The position numbers and the translations under genes are program-made. Below are positions 1-8,695 of a stretch of DNA of 64,000 nt, one piece after another; position 1 is the first letter of the stretch; each line of letters opens with the position of its first letter. The notes under the pieces are model-generated. The model did not search any database and was not told where the DNA came from. It saw only the letters and a program-made list of their open reading frames with translations. The DNA lies in assembly GCA_008933835.1 (NCBI GenBank), contig WBUG01000001.1, positions 62,001 to 126,000 of the forward strand, written 5' to 3'. This DNA is from Bacteroidota bacterium. GTDB lineage: Bacteria > Bacteroidota > Ignavibacteria > UBA10030 > UBA8401.

Positions 1-614
1 CGGAGTTCGCCCGCAATGTGCTGGAAGTGATGCGCCAGCCTCTCGAGGATGGACGCGTCACCATCAGCCGTTCGAGGATGTCGGTCGACTTTCCCGCGAG
101 TTTCATGCTCGTCTGCGCGATGAACCCCTGTCCCTGCGGCAACCACGGCAATCCGGGAGCGGAATGCACCTGCACGCCGCTGCAGATCCAGAAGTACATG
201 GGGAAGATCTCCGGTCCGCTGCTGGACCGCATCGACATCCATGTCGAAGTCCCGGCGGTGAAGGTGGCGGAACTGGCGCAGAAGCGGCCGGGCGAAGCGT
301 CCGCGGCCATACGGGAGCGGGTCGTCACAGCGCGCGACGTGCAGCTGCGGCGCTTCTCGGAACGGCAGAAGCATCTCTACTCCAACGCGGCGATGCAGTC
401 CCGCGACATCCGCGAGTTCTGCCGCATCGATGCGGCGGGGGAGGAGCTGCTCAAGATGGCGATGACGAAGCTCGGGCTCTCCGCTCGGGCGTACGACCGC
501 ATCCTGAAAGTGTCGCGGACCATCGCTGACCTCGCCGGTACGGAGCATATCCGGACCGAGCACCTTAGCGAAGCGATCCAGTACCGCAGTCTCGATCGGA
601 ATCTCTGGATGTGA
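1..614 (+). CDS. ComM/YifB-family Mg-chelatase-like AAA+ ATPase, C-terminal part
   Basis: The reading frame is open from the left edge, so this is the 3' end of a longer gene; about 203 residues are present. Visible features are the [14 protein letters not shown] stretch typical of the ATPase core, the cysteine-rich segment [10 protein letters not shown] followed by C-x-C (a conserved region of the family), the [15 protein letters not shown] sensor region, and a C-terminal Mg_chelatase_C helical domain ([19 protein letters not shown]). Family members form hexameric ATPases; ComM acts as a branch-migration helicase in natural transformation in some bacteria. The Walker A region lies outside the window. 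A short AT-rich dyad follows the stop codon. The family call is firm, the exact role is not. Confidence 0.93.
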   Translation, partial: EFARNVLEVMRQPLEDGRVTISRSRMSVDFPASFMLVCAMNPCPCGNHGNPGAECTCTPLQIQKYMGKISGPLLDRIDIHVEVPAVKVAELAQKRPGEASAAIRERVVTARDVQLRRFSERQKHLYSNAAMQSRDIREFCRIDAAGEELLKMAMTKLGLSARAYDRILKVSRTIADLAGTEHIRTEHLSEAIQYRSLDRNLWM

Positions 615-647
615 CCGTTCAATCGATGAGACCACCTCTGTCGCAAT

Positions 648-668
648 CGATAAAACCCTCTTTTATCG
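648..668. terminator. AT-rich stem-loop after the ComM-like gene
   Basis: CGATAAAA (648-655) and TTTTATCG (661-668) form a perfect 8-bp inverted repeat with a 5-nt loop, 34 nt after the stop codon. The stem is AT-rich, so this may be a weak terminator or a protein-binding dyad. Confidence 0.35.
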
Positions 669-751
669 TATTTAATATTGAAAAGACAGAATTATCCGCT
701 TATCGGTTTTGCGGATCGAATATTCGAAAAACCGCTGAAATGATGCCGTTT

Positions 752-778
752 CAAATGTGACAAAAGGAGTCACATTTG
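752..778. promoter_or_regulatory. Perfect 10-bp dyad upstream of the Rrf2-cydAB genes (candidate operator)
   Basis: caaatgtgac (752-761) and gtcacatttg (769-778) are exact reverse complements separated by 7 nt. The dyad spans 27 bp and ends 52 nt before the Rrf2 start. Its size fits an Rrf2/NsrR-type operator better than a CRP/FNR site, because the TGTGA and TCACA half-sites are 9 rather than 6 nt apart. Autoregulation of the Rrf2-cydAB operon is an inference. Confidence 0.55.
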
Positions 779-830
779 GCATTAAGATTGTAATGATGTC
801 GTCGGTTCTTATGATTGAGAGGGAAATGGA

Positions 831-1262
831 ATGACGATGACATTGATGATCGAATACGCCGTCCGGATGCTCATGGCGATGGGAACCGCCGAACCGGGGG
901 CCATCTTCAACATCCGCGCCATCGCCCAGCTGTACGGAATTCCGGAAAAGTATCTCCGGAAGATCGTTCCGCTGCTGACGAAGCAGGGGATCCTTCTCTC
1001 GAAGAAAGGGAACCGGGGCGGTATTGCGCTGGCACGTCCGGCGGATTCCATATCGCTCCTGGACATCATCATGGCGGTCGACGGCGACATCTTCCTGAAC
1101 CGCTGCACGTTCTCGGAGACCTTCTGCCACCGCACCCCCTGGTGCGCGGTCCATTCCGTCTGGGTGGAAGCGCAGGAACATCTGAAGTCGTTCCTTGCGA
1201 AGAAATCCATTCGGCACCTCGCAGCGCAAACTGCGTACAATAAACTGCACCACACCGCATAA
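831..1262 (+). CDS. Rrf2-family transcriptional regulator with three-cysteine Fe-S signature
   Basis: A 143-residue protein with the Rrf2 winged-helix pattern: N-terminal helix MTLMIEYAVRMLMAMG, IRAIAQLYGIPEKYLRKIVPLL as the HTH, and a wing around SKKGNRGGIALARP. Cys92, Cys99 and Cys105, followed by His108, match the arrangement of cluster ligands in IscR and NsrR, so an Fe-S cluster that senses NO, O2 or redox state is likely. The gene lies 12 nt upstream of cydA, after a gap that contains a perfect dyad (752-778). This arrangement suggests local control of the cytochrome bd oxidase. The start is the ATG at 831, with a weak purine-rich stretch upstream (GAGGGA). It is not isc-linked here, so an IscR role is less likely. 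Confidence 0.88.
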   Translation: MTMTLMIEYAVRMLMAMGTAEPGAIFNIRAIAQLYGIPEKYLRKIVPLLTKQGILLSKKGNRGGIALARPADSISLLDIIMAVDGDIFLNRCTFSETFCHRTPWCAVHSVWVEAQEHLKSFLAKKSIRHLAAQTAYNKLHHTA

Positions 1263-1274
1263 AGGAGAACATCT

Positions 1275-2606
1275 ATGGATGCATTGCTCTTGGCCAGGAT
1301 CCAGTTCGCCATGACGGTGGGATTCCACTTCATCTTTCCGCCGCTCTCCATCGGACTGGCATGGCTGCTGGTCATCATCGAGGGACTGGGATGGAGGACG
1401 AAGAATCCCGTCTACACCGTCATCGGCAAGTTTTACGGCAGGATCCTCGGCATCATTTTCGCCGTGGGCGTGGCGACGGGCATCGTGATGGAGTTCCAGT
1501 TCGGCACCAACTGGGCCGAATATTCCAAGTTCGTCGGCGATATCTTCGGCGCTCCGCTCGCGGCCGAAGGGCTCTTCGCCTTTTTCCTCGAGTCGACCTT
1601 CCTCGGACTGTACCTGCTCGGCCGCAACCGCGTCTCGGCCGGCGTGCACTGGTTCTCCATTCTGATGGTCGCGGTCGGTTCCACCATCTCCGCCTTCTGG
1701 ATCCTCGTCGCCAATTCGTGGCAGCAGACGCCGGCGGGGTTCACGCTGCGTAACGGCCGGGCGGAGCTCACGGACTTCTGGGCTGCGGTCTTCAATCCCT
1801 CGACCATGGTCCGTTTCTTCCACACCGTCGATGCCGCGCTCATCGCGGGTTCCTTCCTCGTCGCCGGTACGGCGGCCTACCTCATCGTGAAGGGGATCCA
1901 GACCGAGACCGCCAAGAAGGCGCTCACGATCGGCATCGTGACCGGTCTCGCCGTTTCGCTGCTGGAAGTCTTTCCGTTCGGCCACGAACACGGCCGCCAG
2001 GTGGCGCAGACGCAGCCGGAGAAGTTCGCCGCCATTCAGGGGCTGTACACGTCGCAGTCCGGCGCGCCGGTCGCCCTCTTCGCGCTTCCCACGGACCGTC
2101 CGCCGGAACTGAAGGCGAAGGTGGAGATCCCCGGTCTGCTGAGCTGGCTCGCGTTCGGCGACGTCAACGCGACCATCAAGGGCATCAATGAGTTCCCGGC
2201 GGACGAGGTGCCGCCCCTGTGGCTCACCTTCGTTTCGTACCACAACATGGTGGCGCTGGGGATGTACTTCATCCTAGTGATGGCCGTCGCGGTGTTCCTG
2301 CGCTGGCGCGGGACGCTGTGGAACAGTCCTCGCTTCCTCAAACTCCTCTTCTGGTCCATCCCGCTGCCGGTGGCCGCCTGTCAGTTCGGGTGGGTGGCGG
2401 CGGAGGTGGGACGGCAGCCGTGGATCGTCTATAAACTGATGCGCACCGCCGATGCGGCGTCCGTCGTCGTGGGGGCAGGGGAGATCCTCTTCTCCATCAT
2501 CCTGTTCGCGCTCATTGACGTGTTGCTGTTCACGCTGCTCGTTCACTTCATCATGAAACAGCTTCGCCGCGGTCCGGAACCGCTGCATCTGAAGGAGGCC
2601 GTATGA
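1275..2606 (+). CDS. cydA: Cytochrome bd ubiquinol oxidase subunit I
   Basis: A 443-residue integral membrane protein that oxidises quinol and reduces O2 to water without pumping protons. N-terminal ARIQFAMTVGFHFIFPPLS places the haem b595 ligand at His18. The GRQPW motif and the SYHNMVALG segment (haem b558 Met region) are clear. The Q-loop is short, as in CioA-like and many non-enterobacterial enzymes. In the conserved quinol-site segment the usual K-x-A-A-(I/M)-E reads EKFAAIQG, so the Glu equivalent to E. coli Glu257 appears to be Gln. RBS AAAGGAG precedes the ATG. The gene follows an Rrf2 regulator and overlaps cydB by 4 nt (ATGA). Confidence 0.97.
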   Translation: MDALLLARIQFAMTVGFHFIFPPLSIGLAWLLVIIEGLGWRTKNPVYTVIGKFYGRILGIIFAVGVATGIVMEFQFGTNWAEYSKFVGDIFGAPLAAEGLFAFFLESTFLGLYLLGRNRVSAGVHWFSILMVAVGSTISAFWILVANSWQQTPAGFTLRNGRAELTDFWAAVFNPSTMVRFFHTVDAALIAGSFLVAGTAAYLIVKGIQTETAKKALTIGIVTGLAVSLLEVFPFGHEHGRQVAQTQPEKFAAIQGLYTSQSGAPVALFALPTDRPPELKAKVEIPGLLSWLAFGDVNATIKGINEFPADEVPPLWLTFVSYHNMVALGMYFILVMAVAVFLRWRGTLWNSPRFLKLLFWSIPLPVAACQFGWVAAEVGRQPWIVYKLMRTADAASVVVGAGEILFSIILFALIDVLLFTLLVHFIMKQLRRGPEPLHLKEAV

Positions 2607-3622
2607 TCGATCTTAATGCCATCTGGTTCGTGCTCGTCGCCGTCCTCATCGTCGGTTATGCCGTGCTCGACGGCTTCGACCTCGGCGTCGGTATGCTCCA
2701 TCTCTTCGCGAAGGACGAGACGGAGCGCCGGAAGAACTTCAACGCCATCGGTCCGGTGTGGGACGGCAACGAAGTGTGGCTGCTGACGGGTGGCGGCGCG
2801 CTCTTCGCCGCGTTCCCGGTCGTGTACGCCACGGTCTTCAGCGGCTTCTACATGGCGCTCATGCTGCTGCTGGCCGCGCTCATCTTCCGCGCGGTGTCGT
2901 TCGAGTTCCGCAGCAAGTCCGAGACCCCGGGGGCGAAACGGGCGTGGGACGCCGCCTTCGGCGTATCGAGCTTCCTCATCGCGCTGCTCCTCTCGGTCGC
3001 GTTCGGCAACATCCTCAGCGGCGTTCCGCTGACGGCGGACGGGACGTACACCGGCACCTTCTTCGGTCTGCTCGATCCGTACTCCGTCCTCGTCGGTCTG
3101 CTCGGCGTGTCGCTCTTCGTGATGCACGGAGCGGTGTACATGATGATGAAGTGCGACGGCGCGCAGCACGAACGGATGACCCGCACCGCCACCGGAGCGT
3201 GGGTCGCGGTCATCGTCCTCTTCCTGGCCGCCACCATGGCGACCTATTTCGCGGCGCCGTACCTGCTGGAAGACTCGCTCGGGAACCCGCTCATCTGGCT
3301 CTTCCTCGTTCTGCTGCTCGGCTCCATGGCGTACCTTCCGGTGGGCATCAAAGCCGGCCGTGGGGGATGGTCGTTCACGGCGTCGTCGGCGGTCATCGCG
3401 TCGCTGCTCGGCCTCAGCGCGGTGAGCCTTTTCCCGCGCCTGGTCCCGTCCAGTCTGGACCTCGCATACAGCCTCACTGTGTATAACTCCTCCTCGTCGC
3501 CGTACACCCTCAACGCGATGCTCATCATCGCGCTCATCGGCGTTCCCATCGTCCTCGCGTACACCATCTTCATCTACCGGGTGTTCAAAGGGAAGGTGGT
3601 CTTCGACGAAGAGAGCTATTGA
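2603..3622 (+). CDS. cydB: Cytochrome bd ubiquinol oxidase subunit II
   Basis: A 339-residue polytopic membrane protein and partner of CydA. The N-terminus IWFVLVAVLIVGYAVLDGFDLGVGML and the WDGNEVWLLTGGGALFAAFP segment are diagnostic of CydB. The ATG overlaps the cydA stop, which implies translational coupling. No cydX-like small ORF is evident between cydB and the strong terminator that follows at 3651-3687, so the operon appears to be Rrf2-cydA-cydB only. Confidence 0.97.
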   Translation: MIDLNAIWFVLVAVLIVGYAVLDGFDLGVGMLHLFAKDETERRKNFNAIGPVWDGNEVWLLTGGGALFAAFPVVYATVFSGFYMALMLLLAALIFRAVSFEFRSKSETPGAKRAWDAAFGVSSFLIALLLSVAFGNILSGVPLTADGTYTGTFFGLLDPYSVLVGLLGVSLFVMHGAVYMMMKCDGAQHERMTRTATGAWVAVIVLFLAATMATYFAAPYLLEDSLGNPLIWLFLVLLLGSMAYLPVGIKAGRGGWSFTASSAVIASLLGLSAVSLFPRLVPSSLDLAYSLTVYNSSSSPYTLNAMLIIALIGVPIVLAYTIFIYRVFKGKVVFDEESY

Positions 3623-3650
3623 GACGGCCCGTCCGTCCGCGTCACAATAT

Positions 3651-3687
3651 GCGCCTCCCGAGCGTTCAGCCGGAGGCGCTTTTTTTT
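3651..3687 (+). terminator. Rho-independent terminator of the Rrf2-cydAB operon
   Basis: GCGCCTCC (3651-3658) pairs with GGAGGCGC (3672-3679), followed by a run of eight T residues. It lies 28 nt after the cydB stop. Confidence 0.9.
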
Positions 3688-3718
3688 CCTGCGATGCGCA
3701 TTATGGGCGGCTTCCCGC

Positions 3719-3746
3719 TTGACATCGCCGTAGAATTGTGTATATT
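3719..3746 (+). promoter_or_regulatory. Sigma70-type promoter for the metY riboswitch transcript
   Basis: TTGACA (3719-3724), 16-nt spacer, TATATT (3741-3746). Predicted transcription start is near 3753, about 20 nt before the riboswitch P1 stem. Confidence 0.75.
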
Positions 3747-3770
3747 ACAGATAGTTCTTTCAAACGAGCA

Positions 3771-3882
3771 TTTCATCAAGAGTGGACGAGGGACTGACCC
3801 GACGACTCCACAGCAACCGGTTCCGATGGCGATCGGAATGTCAGGTGCTCCATTCAGAAACCCCCACGGGTGAAGATGAACA
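3771..3882 (+). promoter_or_regulatory. SAM-I (S-box) riboswitch aptamer upstream of metY
   Basis: The S-box core is readable in order: ATCAAGAG, then GAGGGACTGACCC, then CAGCAACC (3812-3819 region), a variable stem, and GGTGCTCCATTC (3844-3855). P1 is closed by TTCATC (3772-3777) pairing with GATGAA (3875-3880). S-box RNAs bind S-adenosylmethionine and in most cases terminate transcription of methionine genes when SAM is high. The position directly upstream of metY and metX fits that role. Confidence 0.92.
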
Positions 3883-3895
3883 AAGGACCGCACAC

Positions 3896-3931
3896 GACCC
3901 CTTTCTGTTCATCCACGGAAAGGGGTCTTTT
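3896..3931 (+). terminator. Riboswitch expression-platform terminator
   Basis: GACCCCTTT (3896-3904) and AAAGGGGTC (3919-3927) form a perfect 9-bp stem followed by TTTT. The loop contains TGTTCATC (3906-3913), which is complementary to GATGAACA (3875-3882), the 3' side of P1. That pairing is a candidate antiterminator formed when SAM is absent. Confidence 0.82.
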
Positions 3932-5492
<1,561 letters not shown>

Positions 5493-5511
5493 TCACCGAA
5501 CCTTGACGGCC

Positions 5512-5539
5512 GCGGACGGGGACCATTTCCCCCGTCCGC
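5512..5539 (+). repeat. GC-rich 10-bp hairpin between metY and metX
   Basis: GCGGACGGGG (5512-5521) pairs perfectly with CCCCGTCCGC (5530-5539) around an 8-nt loop. There is no T-tract, and the hairpin ends 12 nt before the metX ATG. It may set the metY/metX ratio by partial termination, mRNA protection or an effect on initiation; this is inference. Confidence 0.6.
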
Positions 5540-5551
5540 ACGTCATCTTCC

Positions 5552-6652
5552 ATGAACGATGCTATGATCGTCGAAACACGATACCAGGACCTCTACACGC
5601 CGGACGACCCGTTCACCATGGAGTCCGGAGCGACGCTCCCGAACGTCACGGTCGCCTACGAGACGTACGGAACGCTCGACGCGTCCGGAACGAACGCTGT
5701 ACTGGTGTGCCATGCCTTGACCGGCAGCGCACATGCCGCGGGGCTTCATCCCGGCGAATCGACGCCGGGCGGCTGGTGGGATTCGTTCATCGGCCCCGGC
5801 AAGCCGCTCGATACGGAACGCTTCTTCGTCATCTGTTCCAACTTCCTCGGAAGCTGCTACGGGACCACCGGTCCGCTCTCCATCGACCCGTCGACAGGAC
5901 GGCCGTACGGGATGACCTTTCCGCAGATGACCGTGCGCGACATGGTGACCGTGCAGAAGCGTCTCATCGACCAGCTGGGGGTGCGTCAGCTCCGCACGGT
6001 CATCGGCGGTTCGCTCGGCGGAATGCAGGTGCTCGAATGGGGAGTGATGTTCCCGGACTCGGTCGCATCCCTCATCCCCATCGCGACGTCAGCGCAGCAT
6101 TCCGCCTGGAGCGTCGGACTGAACGATATCGGCCGCCAGGCGATCATGAACGATCCCGATTGGCGCGGAGGGGAGTACCATGGACACGGCCAGCCGCGCC
6201 GCGGTCTCTCCCTCGCTCGGCAGGTGGCGATGATGTCGTACCGGAGCGAACGGGAGTTCGCCGGCCGTTTCGGACGCGCGAAGCGGCAGGAGAACGGTGA
6301 CCGGTTCGATCCGGAGAACATCTTTCAGGTGGAAAGCTACCTCCGGCATCAGGGGAAGAAACTGGTGGACCGGTTCGACGCGAACACCTACCTGTACATC
6401 ACCCGTGCGATGGACCTGCACGACGTCGCGTACGGCCGGGGAGCGCTCCCGGACGTGCTTGCCTCGGTCCGTCATCCCGCCCTCTGCATCGGCATCGATT
6501 CGGACATCCTGTATCCCGCCCACGAGCAGCGCTCCATCGCCGAAGCCCTTCTCTCGGCCGAATACCGCGAGATCGCCTCCCCGTACGGCCACGATGCGTT
6601 CCTCATCGAGTTCGAACAGATGGCCTCCTTCGTCCGGGAGTTCCTCCGGTAA
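5552..6652 (+). CDS. metX: Homoserine O-acyltransferase (probably O-acetyltransferase)
   Basis: A 366-residue alpha/beta-hydrolase that activates homoserine for MetY. The nucleophile is Ser154 in IGGSLGGMQVLEWG; the catalytic Asp and His are in the C-terminal segments IGIDSDILYP and YGHDAFL. Oxyanion-side motifs (NFLGSCYGTTGP) are typical of MetX. The start at 5552 is supported by homologous length, although the Shine-Dalgarno is weak; a GC-rich hairpin ends 12 nt upstream. Acetyl versus succinyl specificity cannot be decided safely by eye; the neighbouring metY favours acetyl. A short hairpin with a T-run follows. Confidence 0.93.
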   Translation: MNDAMIVETRYQDLYTPDDPFTMESGATLPNVTVAYETYGTLDASGTNAVLVCHALTGSAHAAGLHPGESTPGGWWDSFIGPGKPLDTERFFVICSNFLGSCYGTTGPLSIDPSTGRPYGMTFPQMTVRDMVTVQKRLIDQLGVRQLRTVIGGSLGGMQVLEWGVMFPDSVASLIPIATSAQHSAWSVGLNDIGRQAIMNDPDWRGGEYHGHGQPRRGLSLARQVAMMSYRSEREFAGRFGRAKRQENGDRFDPENIFQVESYLRHQGKKLVDRFDANTYLYITRAMDLHDVAYGRGALPDVLASVRHPALCIGIDSDILYPAHEQRSIAEALLSAEYREIASPYGHDAFLIEFEQMASFVREFLR

Positions 6653-6662
6653 CGATCCTCTT

Positions 6663-6685
6663 TCCCGTCCAGCGGGATTTTTTTT
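6663..6685 (+). terminator. Terminator after metX
   Basis: TCCCG (6663-6667) pairs with CGGGA (6673-6677), followed by eight T residues. The stem is short but the T-tract is strong. Confidence 0.65.
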
Positions 6686-6728
6686 CTCCCGTAAATTCTT
6701 TATTTTGAAGGAGAAAGAGAGTGCCCGC

Positions 6729-8045
6729 ATGCCTGTTCCCTTAGTGGCCATCGTCGGACGGCCCAACGTCGGTAAATCAACGCTGTTCAACCGCATCATC
6801 GGTGCCCAGACCGCCATCGTTCACGATGAGCCCGGGGTCACCCGCGACCGTCATTACGGTACGGCGGAGTGGACAGGGAAGCGGTTCATGCTCATCGACA
6901 CCGGCGGGTTCGTCCCCGATTCGGACGAAGTGTTCGAGAAGGCCATCCGCGAACAGTCGCACATCGCCATCAACGAGGCGGACAAGGTCCTCTTCGTCGC
7001 CGACGGACGGGAAGGACTGACCCCCATCGACCGGGAGATCGCTCTCATCCTCCGCAAGGCGAACAAGAAGGTGCTGCTGGTGGTGAACAAGGTCGACGCG
7101 GCGAAGGACGAACACACCGGCGCGGTGTTCCACCGGCTCGGTCTCGGCGACCCGTACACCATCGGCGCGCTCGGCGGACGGAAGATCGGCGATTTCCTCG
7201 ATGACCTCACCGCTGACTTCGCGCTGCAGGAGGGGGACGGGCCGGACGACCAGCAGCTGCGTATCGCCGTCATCGGCAAACCGAACGTCGGAAAGTCCTC
7301 CCTCGTCAACGCGCTGCTCGGCGAAGAGCGCGCCATCGTCACTCCCGTCGCCGGCACCACGCGGGACCCCATCGACTCCGTCATCCGGCACTTCGGCGAG
7401 GACATCCTCCTCGTCGACACCGCCGGCCTCATGCGCAAGAGCCGCATCCGCGAGAACGTCGATTTCTATTCCACCATCCGCACCATGAAGGCCATCGACC
7501 GCTGCAACCTCGCGGTGGTGATGCTCGACGCCAGCGAACCGCTGGAGAAGCAGGACCTGCGCATCGTACAGACCGCCGTGGAGAAGAACATCGGCATCGT
7601 CGTGGCGGTGAACAAATGGGACGCGGTGGAGAAGGACCCGACGACCGCCAAGCTGTACGAGGAGACCCTCCGTACGAAGCTCCGCACCTACGGGTACATT
7701 CCCGTCATCTTCATCTCCGCCAAATCGAAGCAGCGCATCTTCAAATTGCTCGACCTGGCGAAGAAGGTGCACGCCAACCGCGGCATGCGCATCCCGACCA
7801 GTTCCGTGAACGAACGGCTGCTGGCGGACATCCAGCGGTACCCGCCCTCCACCAAGACCGGCAAGGACATCCGGCTCAACTACGTCACCCAGGTGAAGTC
7901 CGCGCCGCCGGTCTTCGCCTTCTTCGCCAACGAACCGCAGCTCGTCACGGAAGTGTACAAACGCTACCTCGAGAACCGCATCCGCGAGCACTTCGGGTTC
8001 GACGGCGTTCCCCTGACGCTCGTCTTCAAACGCAAACGAAAATGA
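6729..8045 (+). CDS. der: GTPase Der (EngA), ribosome assembly
   Basis: A 438-residue double-GTPase needed for 50S subunit maturation. The first G domain has GRPNVGKST, DTGGF and NKVD; the second has GKPNVGKSS, DTAG, NKWD and ISAK; a KH-like C-terminal domain follows, ending in basic residues (FKRKRK). The open frame extends far upstream, but ATG 6729 opens directly on PLVAIVGRPNVGKS, the normal N-terminus. An AAGGAG box is 15 nt upstream, a longer spacing than usual. A TAAATT box at 6692-6697 may be the -10 of its own promoter. It precedes upp. Confidence 0.96.
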   Translation: MPVPLVAIVGRPNVGKSTLFNRIIGAQTAIVHDEPGVTRDRHYGTAEWTGKRFMLIDTGGFVPDSDEVFEKAIREQSHIAINEADKVLFVADGREGLTPIDREIALILRKANKKVLLVVNKVDAAKDEHTGAVFHRLGLGDPYTIGALGGRKIGDFLDDLTADFALQEGDGPDDQQLRIAVIGKPNVGKSSLVNALLGEERAIVTPVAGTTRDPIDSVIRHFGEDILLVDTAGLMRKSRIRENVDFYSTIRTMKAIDRCNLAVVMLDASEPLEKQDLRIVQTAVEKNIGIVVAVNKWDAVEKDPTTAKLYEETLRTKLRTYGYIPVIFISAKSKQRIFKLLDLAKKVHANRGMRIPTSSVNERLLADIQRYPPSTKTGKDIRLNYVTQVKSAPPVFAFFANEPQLVTEVYKRYLENRIREHFGFDGVPLTLVFKRKRK

Positions 8046-8064
8046 ACACCATCCGCGAGGACCT

Positions 8065-8691
8065 ATGGGCAATGTGACCGTCATCGACCACCCGCTCGTA
8101 CAGCGCGACCTCGCCATCCTCCGGGACCGGAACACGCCCAACCAGCTCTTCCGCACCGTGCTCTCCCGCGTCGCCGGTATGATGGCCTTCGTCGTCACCC
8201 ACGATTTCGCCGTCACGACCTATCAGCTCGAGACGCCGCTCGAACGGACCAAGGGCCTGCGGCTCAAGAACGACATCGTCATCGTTCCGGTGCTCCGCGC
8301 CGGTCTCGGGATGGTGGAAGGCTTCATGAACGTGCTTCCCGAAGCGCGCGTAGGTCACGTCGGACTGTACCGGGACGAGGAGACGCTCGAGCCGGTGGAC
8401 TACTACTCCAAGTTCCCCAAGACGCTCGCCAAGAGCCTCGTCCTCCTCATCGATCCGATGCTCGCCACCGGCGGCAGCGGCAAAGCGGCGCTCACCTTCC
8501 TGAAGACGAAAGGGGCGAAGAACATCCGCTTCGTGTGTCTGGTCGCCTCGCCCGCCGGCATCAAGATCGTGGAGAAGAACCATCCGGACGTTCCCATCTA
8601 CTGCGCGTCGGTGGACCGCGGACTGAACCGTCGCGGCTACATCCTGCCCGGACTGGGTGACGCCGGCGACCGCGTCTTCGGAACGGAGTGA
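8065..8691 (+). CDS. upp: Uracil phosphoribosyltransferase
   Basis: A 208-residue salvage enzyme that converts uracil and PRPP to UMP. VPVLRAGLGMVEG and the PRPP loop LLIDPMLATGGSG are visible, as is the uracil-binding C-terminus GYILPGLGDAGDR. The start has GAGG about 5 nt upstream. It lies 19 nt after der, and the next gene begins 4 nt after its stop, so der-upp and the following genes probably form one transcript. Confidence 0.96.
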   Translation: MGNVTVIDHPLVQRDLAILRDRNTPNQLFRTVLSRVAGMMAFVVTHDFAVTTYQLETPLERTKGLRLKNDIVIVPVLRAGLGMVEGFMNVLPEARVGHVGLYRDEETLEPVDYYSKFPKTLAKSLVLLIDPMLATGGSGKAALTFLKTKGAKNIRFVCLVASPAGIKIVEKNHPDVPIYCASVDRGLNRRGYILPGLGDAGDRVFGTE

Positions 8692-8695
8692 ACCG

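Noticed and set aside
776-793. Sigma54-like TGGCA-N-TTG element next to the Rrf2 dyad
   Set aside because: The GG-to-G spacing fits, but the -12 element reads GT instead of the near-invariant GC, and no enhancer-binding regulator is nearby.
672-2243. Long minus-strand ORF opposite cydA (523 codons)
   Set aside because: A shadow of the GC-rich + strand genes. Its translation is charged low-complexity sequence without family motifs. The same applies to the other long antisense frames, e.g. 9421-11907, 15962-17860 and 54450-56906.
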